NCBI GenBank assembly: GCA_020853255.1
Contig: JADYZI010000285.1
Coordinates: 1-8,519, forward strand
DNA from: Acidobacteriota bacterium
GTDB taxonomy: Bacteria; Acidobacteriota; Blastocatellia; Pyrinomonadales; Pyrinomonadaceae
Direction: 5' to 3'
Length of the DNA stretch: 8,519 nucleotides
The position numbers and the translations under genes are program-made. Below are positions 1 through 6,087 of this stretch, one piece after another. Position 1 is the first letter of the stretch. Every line of letters starts with the position of its first letter. Under the pieces are notes generated by a model. The model saw only the letters and a list, made by a program, of their open reading frames with translations. It did no database searches and was not told the DNA's origin.

Positions 1-479
1 CCTATCCGAATTCTACGTTCGAGGGATTCGACAATCAGCCGGCCTCGATCGAGAATGCGTCGGCGAAGGCCGAGGCGGCCGGGCTATCAGGCCGTGTGAC
101 CTTTGTCACCGAGAATGCGTTATCCATCCCGGATAATAGCTACGACCTGATCTGCTTTTTTGACTGCCTGCACGATATGGGCGATCCGCACGGAGCGATG
201 AAACGCGCATTTGAAGATCTTGCCGATGACGGCAGTGTTCTGATCGTTGAACCGATGGCGGGCAATACCGTTGAAGAGAATTTCAATCCGGTCGGGAGGA
301 CATACTCCGGCGCCTCGACACTTTGCTGTACCGCAAACTCGATGGCCCTTGGCGGCGCCGCACTGGGTGCGGTCGCAACCGATGATGCCATCCGCGAGGT
401 TGCTGCCTCGGCAGGCTTTACGCAGTTTCGGCGTGCGACGGACACACCGTTCAATCGCGTTTTCGAGGCGCGCAAATAG
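1..479 (+). CDS. SAM-dependent methyltransferase, C-terminal part (5' end outside window)
   Basis: The reading frame is open from the left edge (first full codon at position 3) to TAG at 477-479, so about 158 C-terminal residues are visible. The protein would transfer a methyl group from S-adenosylmethionine to an unknown acceptor. The order of elements fits the class I Rossmann fold: a GFDNQPASI segment resembling the acidic motif II that binds the SAM ribose, then SGRVTFVTENA, then the motif IV-like stretch YDLICFFDCLHDMGDP, then DGSVLIVEPMAG. The tail GASTLCCTANSMALGG and GFTQFRRATDTPFN recalls proteins with an N-terminal winged helix followed by a methyltransferase domain; the N-terminal half and the GxGxG loop lie outside the window. 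Any ATG or GTG inside this stretch is only an internal codon. The family call is solid, the substrate is unknown. Confidence 0.85.
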   Translation, partial: YPNSTFEGFDNQPASIENASAKAEAAGLSGRVTFVTENALSIPDNSYDLICFFDCLHDMGDPHGAMKRAFEDLADDGSVLIVEPMAGNTVEENFNPVGRTYSGASTLCCTANSMALGGAALGAVATDDAIREVAASAGFTQFRRATDTPFNRVFEARK

Positions 480-557
480 GCAGATCGTAAAGCTCGAACC
501 CGGGCAGGCAGATCCGGCATCTACTGTGCCGGCGACATTCTTGAGAGGTGACAAACC

Positions 558-1052
558 GTGAGAGAGCCTGTTGTGTACCTGTTTATTCTTGTGACTTTGG
601 CTGCGTCCCCGCTGATATTTGCGAACAATGGCAGCCACGAAGCCAACGCGTTGTTGGTTCGGCCAATGCCAATGCCCACGCCCACAGCCGCAAACCCCAA
701 ATTTGCCTATAAAGGCGTATCCCTCGGAATGCTGGCGGACGACATTCGCAAGCTGTTGGGCGATCCAAAGGAACGCTCCGACGCCCAGGACCTTTACGTT
801 TTTAGCGACGAGGAATCGGCACAGTTTATTTACGATGCTTCGCATAAAGTGACGGCGATCATGCTCACATTTTCCGGCAAATTGACCGGTGCTCCGCTGC
901 CAAAGGACGTATTCGGTGAGGACGTTGCGCCGAGGCCCGACGGCGGCATATCAAAAATGGTCCGTTATGAGAAAGCCGGGTATTGGGTTGCGTACAACAA
1001 GATAGTGGGTGATGATCCGATGATCAGCATAGCAATGCAGCGGATCCAGTAA
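558..1052 (+). CDS. Small secreted protein of unknown function, possibly BamE/SmpA-like fold
   Basis: A 164-residue protein starting at GTG 558, preceded by GAGAGGTG at 543-550, which gives a good ribosome binding site. The N-terminus has a hydrophobic core (VVYLFILVTLAASPLIFA) with likely signal peptidase I cleavage near residue 22, followed by a proline-rich linker (PMPMPTPTAANP, about residues 36-47). The mature domain begins FAYKGVSLGMLADDIRKLLGD: a strand, then a short helix ending in LGDP, then strands with FSDEESAQFIYD and KVTAIMLTFSG. That layout resembles the small BamE/SmpA type domain, where a helix-helix-strand unit follows a G-M-T/L-x-x-x-V/I-x-x-x-L-G-x-P signature. I do not recognise the exact family. 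No lipobox cysteine is present, so it is probably periplasmic and not a lipoprotein. A terminator follows directly, so it ends its own transcription unit. Confidence 0.75.
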   Translation: MREPVVYLFILVTLAASPLIFANNGSHEANALLVRPMPMPTPTAANPKFAYKGVSLGMLADDIRKLLGDPKERSDAQDLYVFSDEESAQFIYDASHKVTAIMLTFSGKLTGAPLPKDVFGEDVAPRPDGGISKMVRYEKAGYWVAYNKIVGDDPMISIAMQRIQ

Positions 1053-1068
1053 TGCCGCTTTTCGTGCT

Positions 1069-1102
1069 GGCAAAACTCGCCCGCTGACGTTTTGCCTTTT
1101 TT
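1069..1102 (+). terminator. Rho-independent terminator after the 558-1052 gene
   Basis: Perfect 8-bp stem GGCAAAAC (1069-1076) with GTTTTGCC (1089-1096), a 12-nt loop and six T at 1097-1102. It begins 17 nt after the stop codon and separates the upstream gene from pntA. Confidence 0.85.
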
Positions 1103-1188
1103 CGTGCGCGTCTGGCCCGCTTGTTCCGTGGTCAGGAAGAGGTCGCGCCGCCGCCCATTGAATCGTTTTCTTGAGCGGCGGCCGGAGT

Positions 1189-1217
1189 TTGTGCTCGCCT
1201 CGCTTATCGTTTAAAAT
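1189..1217 (+). promoter_or_regulatory. Candidate sigma-70 promoter of pntA
   Basis: TTGTGC at 1189-1194 and TAAAAT at 1212-1217 are separated by exactly 17 bp, in the gap between a terminator and the pntA start. Transcription would begin near 1224, giving a leader of about 45 nt. There is no convincing Shine-Dalgarno before ATG 1269. The assignment rests on sequence match alone, and acidobacterial promoter consensus may differ. Confidence 0.4.
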
Positions 1218-1268
1218 TCCGCAATCAAATCCGCATAAGCGCGCCGTTACCTGCGCCAGCCGAAACTT

Positions 1269-2960
1269 ATGACTCAAATTGGCATCCCAAAGGAAATTCA
1301 CCCCGGAGAGAAGCGCGTTGCGGCGACACCGCAGACGATCCTTAAACTCAAGAAACTGGGTTTTGACGTTGCAGTTCAGGCCGGAGCCGGGCACGAGATA
1401 AATGCGACCGACGCCGAATATCAGGAAGCCGGTGCGGCGATAGTTCCCGACGCGGCCGAGCTTTGGGCGTCGTCAGACGTGGTAATGAAGGTCCGCCCGC
1501 CTGAGAATGGCGAGACCAATCTGATGCGCGAGGGCGGCTGGCTGGTCGGCTTTATATGGCCCGGCCAAAACCGCGAGGTCATCGACCGGATGGCAAAAAA
1601 AAATGCGACCGTCTTTGCGATGGACAGCGTGCCGCGCATTACGCGCGCCCAGAAAATGGACACGCTTTCTGTTATGGCGAATATTGCCGGTTACCGCGCG
1701 ATAATTGAGGCCGCCGCACATTTTCCCCGATTTTTTACCGGTCAAATAACCGCCGCCGGACGTATCGATCCGGCGAAAGTGCTTGTTATCGGTGCGGGCG
1801 TTGCTGGTCTCTCCGCGATCGGTGCGGCGAAAGGTTTGGGTGCGATCGTTCGCGCTTTCGACCCGCGTTCGGCGACAAAAGATCAGGTCGCTTCGATGGG
1901 TGCCGAGTTCCTGGAACTCGACATAAAAGAAGAAGGCGAAGGCAAAGGCGGTTACGCCAAGCAAATGTCCGACGATTTTCTAAAGGCCGAAATGGCATTG
2001 TTCGCTGCGCAGGCGATGCAGGTGGACATAATCGTCACGACCGCTCTGATTCCAGGCAAACCTGCTCCGAAGCTGATCACAAAAGGCATGGTCGAATCGA
2101 TGAAGCCGGGCTCGGTCATCGTCGATCTAGCCGCCGAACAAGGCGGCAATTGCGCACTGACCGAACCGGGAAAAGTCACCCACCATAAAGGCGTAACCAT
2201 AATCGGCTACACCGACCTGCCGTCCCGAATGGCGTCGATGTCTTCGCAGCTTTACGGAGCATGCGTGACCGCTCTCTTGGAAGAGCTTCGGAGCGCGGAC
2301 ACTCCTGTCCGCACGGACGCCGCTTCGGCGTCCGAACAAACTCTCGCCGGAGGAACCGGCGATGCGGACAAGAGTGTCCGCGCTCCGTCGCTTCATGTCA
2401 ATCTCGACGACGAAGTCGTCCGCGGGGCAATCGTCCTGCACGAAGGCAAAATGCTCTGGCCCGCGCCGGTCAAAGAACTGCCGCCGCCGCCCGAACCAGG
2501 CGTGCCGACAAAAAGCTCGGCCGCTGTCGCAGCCGCAAAGCCCGGTGGCCATGGCCACGACGAAGGGACCGGCGTCAGCCCGTGGCTGCTGGCCGTTGTC
2601 GGCCTGATAATGCTCGGCCTTGCGTTCATAATTCCGCCAAAACCCGCAACCGCCGGCGGCGATTTCCTCGGCCATCTGACCGTGTTCATACTCGCGATCT
2701 TTATCGGTTTCCAGGTCGTCTGGAACGTAAAACCGGCGCTCCACACGCCGCTAATGTCCGTAACCAACGCCATCAGCGGAATTATTTTGGTCGGCGGAAT
2801 GCTCCAGCTAACAGGCGATCTGTTCACCGGCGGCACTCGAAGCCTCGGCTCACTAAACCTAACGGTAATCCTCGGCGCCATAGCCGTCCTCATCGCCGCC
2901 ATTAACATCGCCGGCGGATTTTTAGTGACTAATAGGATGCTGGCGATGTTTAGGAAGTGA
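1269..2960 (+). CDS. pntA: NAD(P) transhydrogenase subunit alpha, carrying an in-frame palindromic insertion
   Basis: PntA with PntB forms the membrane transhydrogenase that couples proton entry to hydride transfer from NADH to NADP+. This 563-residue protein has the E. coli-like fused layout. Domain I starts [20 protein letters not shown]; its NAD-binding loop [20 protein letters not shown] has the first glycine at residue 175 and is followed by RAFDPR. Conserved [19 protein letters not shown] and [14 protein letters not shown] follow. A linker rich in Pro and Ala (about 405-436) leads to four membrane helices at about 438-458, 468-488, 497-518 and 528-552, including [16 protein letters not shown]. 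It is about 50 residues longer than E. coli PntA (510). Much of the surplus is residues 341-373, encoded by a palindromic element at 2290-2386, in the loop before [13 protein letters not shown]. The frame is intact across it, so the gene is probably functional. The stop codon overlaps the next start. Confidence 0.97.
   Translation: MTQIGIPKEIHPGEKRVAATPQTILKLKKLGFDVAVQAGAGHEINATDAEYQEAGAAIVPDAAELWASSDVVMKVRPPENGETNLMREGGWLVGFIWPGQNREVIDRMAKKNATVFAMDSVPRITRAQKMDTLSVMANIAGYRAIIEAAAHFPRFFTGQITAAGRIDPAKVLVIGAGVAGLSAIGAAKGLGAIVRAFDPRSATKDQVASMGAEFLELDIKEEGEGKGGYAKQMSDDFLKAEMALFAAQAMQVDIIVTTALIPGKPAPKLITKGMVESMKPGSVIVDLAAEQGGNCALTEPGKVTHHKGVTIIGYTDLPSRMASMSSQLYGACVTALLEELRSADTPVRTDAASASEQTLAGGTGDADKSVRAPSLHVNLDDEVVRGAIVLHEGKMLWPAPVKELPPPPEPGVPTKSSAAVAAAKPGGHGHDEGTGVSPWLLAVVGLIMLGLAFIIPPKPATAGGDFLGHLTVFILAIFIGFQVVWNVKPALHTPLMSVTNAISGIILVGGMLQLTGDLFTGGTRSLGSLNLTVILGAIAVLIAAINIAGGFLVTNRMLAMFRK
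2290..2386 (+). repeat. Cloverleaf palindromic element inserted in frame within pntA
   Basis: Outer arms 2290-2312 and 2364-2386 are inverted copies matching at 22 of 23 positions, the outermost 14 (GGAGCGCGGACACT) exactly. Inside are two further hairpins: CGGACGCC 2314-2321 with GGCGTCCG 2327-2334, and TCGCCGG 2344-2350 with CCGGCGA 2356-2362. The single strand can therefore fold as a three-way junction. No stop codon occurs in any of the six frames. It encodes PntA residues 341-373, starting [12 protein letters not shown] and ending DADKSVRAP. PntA relatives have a short loop here. The structure and absence of stops are seen directly; mobility is inferred and needs other genomic copies. Confidence 0.85.
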
Positions 2961-3220
2961 TGATAATTCGCGGTGAGGCAAACGGTGCGAGTATTGAGTT
3001 GTCGGAGCCTGAAGGTTTAGCTAAACCGGGCGGTTCCGAATCTTATCGTGTCACGCTTCGAGAGAATGAATTCGAAGTTAGCTCCCGAATTTATGCAATC
3101 GAAGACGAAGCGGCAAAAATTTTACACGAAGCACTAACAACCGCTCAAGAAGGCTGCAAAGTCTCGTCCGAATCGATGAAGGTCGGTCACGAAGCGGTTA
3201 AGATCGCTTACGAACCCTGA
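2960..3220 (+). CDS. Small protein of unknown function, translationally coupled to pntA
   Basis: An 86-residue protein. I chose ATG 2960, whose A is the last base of the pntA stop (TGATG overlap), with AGGAAG at 2952-2957 upstream; a GTG at 2957 is possible but less likely. I do not recognise a family. The first half (ASIELSEPEG, SESYRVTLRENEFEVSSRIYAI) looks like alternating beta strands. The second half (EDEAAKILHEALTTAQEG, ESMKVGHEAVKIAYEP) is an amphipathic helix with spaced HEA motifs. There is one Cys and no signal peptide or membrane segment, so it is cytoplasmic. A perfect 14-bp palindrome, GGTTTAGCTAAACC, lies inside the gene at 3014-3027. The tight coupling suggests co-expression with transhydrogenase, but no role can be deduced. 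The sequence after the stop keeps the same flavour (see 3221-3299), so the C-terminus may have been shortened. Confidence 0.6.
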   Translation: MIIRGEANGASIELSEPEGLAKPGGSESYRVTLRENEFEVSSRIYAIEDEAAKILHEALTTAQEGCKVSSESMKVGHEAVKIAYEP

Positions 3221-3302
3221 AAAGCTGATCACGAAGGGCATGAAAAGCGGTGAAAGGCGTGAAAGTGCCTCACGAAGACGGAGCATGGCTTTGAGGTTTT
3301 TT
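3221..3302 (+). other. Degenerate tail after the small gene, with a weak possible terminator
   Basis: Continuing in the frame of the preceding gene gives KADHEGHEKR, then stops interleaved with KA and KCLTKTEHG, which resembles the HEAVK-type ending of that protein after decay. CACGAAG recurs near 3186, 3230 and 3271. A 21-nt stretch at 3222-3242 (AAGCTGATCACGAAGGGCAT plus G) matches pntA at 2070-2090 at 19 positions. CCTCA 3268-3272 can pair with TGAGG 3292-3296 before six T (3297-3302), a weak terminator at best. Confidence 0.35.
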
Positions 3303-3361
3303 AAATTGCCACTAGCTTCAGCTAGTGGTTAGGGATTGGAATAGGGACCGGGCTTTAGCCC
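3300..3361 (-). repeat. Composite two-hairpin repeat, copy 1 (inverted)
   Basis: Contains hairpin A (CCACTAGCTTCAGCTAGTGG, 3309-3328) preceded by TTTAAATTG, then 21 nt, then hairpin B (GGGCTTTAGCCC, 3350-3361). Read on the minus strand it is B, spacer, A, ending in CAATTTAAA. Over the 29-nt A part it matches copy 2 at 28 positions in inverted orientation. Together copies 1 and 2 form a nested inverted repeat spanning 3300-3469. Confidence 0.85.
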
Positions 3362-3386
3362 AAACTAAAAAGAAGCAATGCCTTAT

Positions 3387-3396
3387 GGCTTTAGCC
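3387..3396 (+). repeat. Extra partial hairpin B
   Basis: GGCTTTAGCC lies between copies 1 and 2, in the orientation of copy 1, and lacks the outer G and C pair. It may be a decayed unit. Confidence 0.5.
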
Positions 3397-3406
3397 GAAA
3401 AGAGTT

Positions 3407-3469
3407 GGGCTAAAGCCCAGATCATTGTTTTGATGGCTTTCCACTAGCTAAAGCTAGTGGCAATTTAAA
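3407..3469 (+). repeat. Composite two-hairpin repeat, copy 2 (direct)
   Basis: Hairpin B GGGCTAAAGCCC (3407-3418), 22-nt spacer, hairpin A CCACTAGCTAAAGCTAGTGG (3441-3460), then CAATTTAAA to 3469. The spacer sequence is not shared with the other copies but its length is (21, 22 and 21 nt), which indicates one composite unit. Confidence 0.85.
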
Positions 3470-3486
3470 AAGCTAGTTGAATCTTT

Positions 3487-3515
3487 CCGCTAGCTAGAGC
3501 TACTGGCAACTTAAA
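3487..3515 (+). repeat. Hairpin A, solitary diverged copy
   Basis: CCGCTAGCTAGAGCTACTGG followed by CAACTTAAA matches the A part of copy 2 at 25 of 29 positions. Substitutions in the stem are not compensated, so this copy is decaying. Confidence 0.75.
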
Positions 3516-3528
3516 GGAATTTCTTCTC

Positions 3529-3547
3529 GCTGAAACTAGTGGCAATT
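3529..3547 (+). repeat. Hairpin A, right half only
   Basis: GCTGAAACTAGTGGCAATT matches the 3' half of the A part of copy 2 at 17 of 19 positions. The left half is absent. It ends 14 nt before the transposase start codon. Confidence 0.65.
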
Positions 3548-3561
3548 GAGTGGGAATTATC

Positions 3562-4005
3562 ATGCCTTGGGTCAAAGTTTGGTTACATTTTGTATGGACG
3601 ACTAAGAACAGACATCCGTTTCTGACAGATGAGATTCGTCTGAAAGTATTCGAACACATACGCGAGAATGCAAAAGAGAAAGGCATTTTCATCGACTTCA
3701 TAAATGGATGGCTCGAACATGTTCATTGCCTGATCTCACTCGGAACTGATCAGACGCTTGAGAAGATAATGCAGTTGATCAAAGGCGAGTCGTCGTTTTG
3801 GATAAATCAAAACAAGCTAACAAGAGCAAAATTCGCGTGGCAGGAAGAGTATTTTGTTGTCTCGGTTAGCGAGTCGGCGCTGCAGGACGTCAGAAAGTAC
3901 ATCGCCAATCAGGAAGAACATCATAAGAAGGTTCCGTTCGATGATGAATTCGAGAACTTTTTGAAGCGTGCCGGATTTCAAAAGTTTAAAGATGCGCCGG
4001 AATAG
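3562..4005 (+). CDS. Y1/HUH single-strand transposase, IS200/RAYT type
   Basis: A 147-residue transposase of the IS200/IS605 TnpA superfamily, which cuts and rejoins single-stranded DNA at hairpins with one catalytic tyrosine. I chose ATG 3562 because the family typically starts MPWVKVWLHFVW-T-K-R-PFL; a GTG at 3550 would add four residues. The metal-binding HUH motif is His53-Val-His55 in WLEHVHCLIS. The catalytic tyrosine is most likely Tyr113 in DVRKYIANQEEHH, where Gln117 is also a usual catalytic-helix residue. LEKIMQLIKGESSFWIN fits the conserved middle. All key residues are present, so the enzyme could be active. The length is close to IS200 TnpA and at the short end for RAYTs, but the surrounding palindromes and lack of clear IS ends favour a REP-associated role. 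The gene is more AT-rich than pntB. Hairpin B of copy 3 starts four nt after the stop. Confidence 0.9.
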   Translation: MPWVKVWLHFVWTTKNRHPFLTDEIRLKVFEHIRENAKEKGIFIDFINGWLEHVHCLISLGTDQTLEKIMQLIKGESSFWINQNKLTRAKFAWQEEYFVVSVSESALQDVRKYIANQEEHHKKVPFDDEFENFLKRAGFQKFKDAPE

Positions 4006-4008
4006 TTT

Positions 4009-4069
4009 GGGCTAAAGCCTATTTTCTTTTTTAACTTTTACCTCCAGCTAAAGCTGGAGGCAATTTAAA
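4009..4069 (+). repeat. Composite two-hairpin repeat, copy 3, ending on the pntB start codon
   Basis: Hairpin B GGGCTAAAGCC (4009-4019), 21-nt T-rich spacer, hairpin A CCTCCAGCTAAAGCTGGAGG (4041-4060), then CAATTTAAA to 4069. Compared with copy 2, the A stem differs at two positions in the left arm and at the two partner positions in the right arm, so all nine base pairs are kept. The last A of the repeat is the A of the pntB ATG. Confidence 0.85.
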
Positions 4070-4071
4070 TG
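4041..4071 (+). promoter_or_regulatory. pntB ribosome binding site sequestered in the repeat hairpin
   Basis: The only good Shine-Dalgarno for pntB is GGAGG at 4056-4060, eight nt before ATG 4069. It forms the base of the 3' arm of a perfect 9-bp hairpin with a 2-nt AA centre, where it pairs with CCTCC at 4041-4045. If the hairpin forms in mRNA, it hides the binding site; opening by upstream ribosomes, heat or a partner RNA would expose it. The pairing is seen in the sequence; regulation is inference. Confidence 0.6.
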
Positions 4072-5469
4072 CAACAAAGCCTAATCACAATCGCATACAT
4101 CGCCGCGAGTGCGTTGTTTATTTTGAGCCTTGGCGGGTTGTCTCGGCAGGAGACGGCGCGGCGGGGGAATTGGTACGGGATCATCGGGATGGTGATCGCG
4201 CTGGTTGCCACCGGGGCCGCGATGAGCGTTGGCGGGCTGCCGGTTCTGGCTGCGGCGTTGGTGCCGGGGCTGATCATCGGTGCGATATTGGCCAGCCGCG
4301 TGCAGATGACATCGATGCCGGAACTTGTGGCGATACTGCACAGCTTTGTCGGGTTGGCGGCGGTGCTCGTGGGATTTGCAACCTATCTTGGGCCGCACGG
4401 GAAAATGGACGCCGCGGAGAAGAACCTGCACACGGCCGAGATCTTTATCGGCGTCTGCATCGGTTCGATCACGTTTACCGGTTCGGTCATCGCGTTCTTA
4501 AAACTGCGCGGTTCGATGAGCGGCAAGCCTTTGATACTTCCCGCCCGGCATATGATAAATATCATCATGCTGCTGGTTACGATCGGCCTTGGCGTTGCAT
4601 TCTTTATGGCGCCGAACGAGGCAACCGGCCAATGGCCGCTGCTGATCGCGACGGTGCTGACCGGCATTCTCGGCATTCATTTCATAATGGCGATCGGCGG
4701 TGCGGATATGCCCGTGGTCGTATCGATGCTCAACAGTTATTCGGGTTGGGCGGCCGCGGCAGCGGGCTTTATGCTGTCGAATGACCTGCTCATCATCACC
4801 GGAGCGTTGGTTGGTTCATCCGGTGCGATCCTCAGCTACATTATGTGCAAGGGCATGAACCGCTCGTTCGTAAGCGTTATGTTGGGCGGTTTCGGAACCG
4901 AAGGCGGAGCACCGGCGGCGGCGGGTTCTGCACCGGCCGGCGAGGTCAAGTCGATCAACGCCGAAAGCTCTGCGGCGATGCTTCAGCAGGCGAAGAAGGT
5001 CATAATCATTCCCGGCTACGGCCTTGCGGTTGCACAGGCGCAGCACTCGCTGGCAGAGGTTGTAAAGATATTGAAAGAAGGCGGTACCGAGGTAAAATTC
5101 GCCATCCACCCGGTCGCCGGCCGCTTGCCCGGACACATGAACGTCCTGCTCGCCGAGGCTAACATTCCGTACGACATCGTTTTTGAAATGGACGAGATCA
5201 ACGACGAATTCCCCGGAACGGATGTCGCATGGGTCATCGGGGCAAACGACATCGTCAACCCTTCGGCACTCGACGATCCCGCATCGCCAATAGCCGGAAT
5301 GCCCGTCCTCCACGTCTGGGAAGCCCGCGACGTCATAGTAATGAAACGCGGCATGGCCAGCGGCTACGCCGGCGTCGATAACCCGCTGTTCTACAACGAA
5401 AACACGTTGATGCTCTTCGGCGATGCAAAGAAGGTGGTGGATGAGATACTAGGAGCGATGAGAGGTTGA
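4069..5469 (+). CDS. pntB: NAD(P) transhydrogenase subunit beta
   Basis: The partner of PntA, providing most of the proton channel and the NADP(H)-binding domain III. At 466 residues it matches the usual length (E. coli 462). The first 280 residues contain about eight or nine hydrophobic helices, with the conserved [19 protein letters not shown] near residue 84 and [19 protein letters not shown] in the second half. After a short Ala/Gly-rich linker comes domain [18 protein letters not shown] with Gly316, [63 protein letters not shown] and the final [14 protein letters not shown]. All landmark motifs are present. ATG 4069 is fixed by the SD at 4056-4060 inside a repeat hairpin. The gap of 1.1 kb from pntA is unusual, since the two are normally adjacent. 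Pieces of its 3' end recur at 6673-6699 and 6757-6808. Confidence 0.97.
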   Translation: MQQSLITIAYIAASALFILSLGGLSRQETARRGNWYGIIGMVIALVATGAAMSVGGLPVLAAALVPGLIIGAILASRVQMTSMPELVAILHSFVGLAAVLVGFATYLGPHGKMDAAEKNLHTAEIFIGVCIGSITFTGSVIAFLKLRGSMSGKPLILPARHMINIIMLLVTIGLGVAFFMAPNEATGQWPLLIATVLTGILGIHFIMAIGGADMPVVVSMLNSYSGWAAAAAGFMLSNDLLIITGALVGSSGAILSYIMCKGMNRSFVSVMLGGFGTEGGAPAAAGSAPAGEVKSINAESSAAMLQQAKKVIIIPGYGLAVAQAQHSLAEVVKILKEGGTEVKFAIHPVAGRLPGHMNVLLAEANIPYDIVFEMDEINDEFPGTDVAWVIGANDIVNPSALDDPASPIAGMPVLHVWEARDVIVMKRGMASGYAGVDNPLFYNENTLMLFGDAKKVVDEILGAMRG

Positions 5470-5470
5470 A

Positions 5471-5914
5471 ATGCGTTTTATTATTTCCATGTTTCTACTT
5501 TCGATCTTCTGTGTTTCCGTTGTGGGACAGAAGTTTGACGGAAAGGGCCGACGATCCTTCGACGTTTTGAGTCCGATCCGTATTGACCTTGATGGCGATC
5601 GACGACTCGATACAATTAAGCCCCGCACTTACACAACGAAGCGAGGTCGCGAGAAGGTCAACTGGATTACGTTTGATATAACATTTGCGTCCGGAAAGAA
5701 GTCGGAAAAAATTTTCACCTACGACTACGGTATTGATGACGTGAATTACTGGGTTTACGCCTTACGTACACTTCGCGATCTGAATAAGGATGGGCGACGA
5801 GATCTTTTGTTCTACACCGGAGACGATACGAGTGACGAAACGGTAGTCCTGGTGAGCAGAGGAAACCGTTACCGAGTCAGATCGCGCAAAAAGACCGACT
5901 CCGACGATTGGTAA
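5471..5914 (+). CDS. Secreted protein with two EF-hand-like (FG-GAP/VCBS type) calcium loops
   Basis: A 147-residue protein starting one nt after the pntB stop, with GAGAGG at 5460-5465 as ribosome binding site, so it is cotranscribed with pntB. The N-terminus MRFIISMFLLSIFCVSVVG is a signal peptide, with cleavage probable before QKFDG. Two acidic loops follow: Asp39, Asp41, Asp43, Asp47 in DLDGDRRLD and Asp103, Asn105, Asp107, Asp111 in DLNKDGRRD. These fit the D-x-D/N-x-D-G-x-x-D calcium-binding pattern of FG-GAP/VCBS and dockerin-like proteins. Between them lies a beta-rich stretch (NWITFDITFASGKKSEKIFTYDYG). It is probably periplasmic or exported. The C-terminal end is basic then acidic (YRVRSRKKTDSDDW). 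No enzyme motif is seen. The link to transhydrogenase is positional only and may result from insertion. Confidence 0.7.
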   Translation: MRFIISMFLLSIFCVSVVGQKFDGKGRRSFDVLSPIRIDLDGDRRLDTIKPRTYTTKRGREKVNWITFDITFASGKKSEKIFTYDYGIDDVNYWVYALRTLRDLNKDGRRDLLFYTGDDTSDETVVLVSRGNRYRVRSRKKTDSDDW

Positions 5915-5922
5915 GCGAGAAC

Positions 5923-6071
5923 TCAAGAAACGAGCTTCATTAGCGCTAATCTTTCAACCACCTTTCCCTTCTAGAAATGCTTCTCAACAATCTCCGCCGC
6001 GTCTTCGGGATGAACAGGGCCGTAGATGCCGTCGGGATAGACCATTACGGCGCGCCAAAGGAGCAGAAACC
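5923..6071 (-). pseudogene. Relic of a thioredoxin-like [2Fe-2S] ferredoxin gene (3' part)
   Basis: Read on the minus strand from 6071, the sequence encodes GFCSFGA, then a one-base deletion near 6051, then VMVYPDGIYGPVHPEDAAEI and VEKHF, then TAG (5973-5971), then KGKVVERLALMKLVS and TGA (5925-5923). This aligns without gaps, apart from the frameshift, to residues 81-128 of the intact ferredoxin at 7915-8316. Similarity stops abruptly near 6071, 16 nt before the antitoxin start, so the 5' two thirds of the gene are missing. The relic has at least two disabling lesions and lacks the first cysteine pair. Confidence 0.85.
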
Positions 6072-6075
6072 GTGT

Positions 6076-6081
6076 TACAAT
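6076..6081 (+). promoter_or_regulatory. Possible -10 element for a leaderless antitoxin mRNA
   Basis: TACAAT ends six nt before ATG 6088, the distance at which transcription would start on the start codon. No Shine-Dalgarno lies in front of this ATG, which agrees with leaderless translation. No good -35 is visible 16-18 bp upstream, so confidence is low. Confidence 0.3.
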
Positions 6082-6087
6082 GCGGAT

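Larger units (their letters stand above)
3300..4069 (+). mobile_element. Transposase with flanking palindromic repeats (IS200-like or RAYT/REP-type locus)
   Basis: One Y1/HUH transposase gene is bracketed by composite hairpin repeats: two units plus two fragments on the left and one unit on the right, in a BIME-like mosaic. No tnpB accessory gene is present. Enzymes of this class recognise and cut near hairpins in single-stranded DNA, so the repeats are the plausible substrates. The limits given are the outermost repeats; the true ends of an excisable unit cannot be fixed from one sequence. The segment separates the small pntA-coupled gene from pntB. Confidence 0.65.

Noticed and set aside
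514..532. Terminator after the first methyltransferase
   Set aside because: CCGGCA and TGCCGG form a 6-bp stem with a 7-nt loop, but no T-run follows, so termination is not supported.
120..845. Long open frame of 241 codons on the minus strand
   Set aside because: It lies opposite the methyltransferase and the secreted protein, both with clear family or signal-peptide features. The minus product has no recognisable domain and is rich in Arg, Cys and Gly as shadow frames are.
2261..2905. Open frame of 214 codons overlapping the 3' part of pntA on the plus strand
   Set aside because: Its product is an Arg-rich shadow of pntA. It is long partly because the palindromic element at 2290-2386 has no stop in any frame.
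3300..3547. CRISPR array
   Set aside because: The repeats are self-complementary, occur in both orientations, have no regularly spaced unique spacers of constant unit length in an array, and no cas gene is present.
5977..6087. N-terminal extension of the DUF433 antitoxin from an upstream ATG
   Set aside because: The extra codons are antisense to a ferredoxin relic and do not resemble DUF433 proteins; ATG 6088 gives the normal family length.
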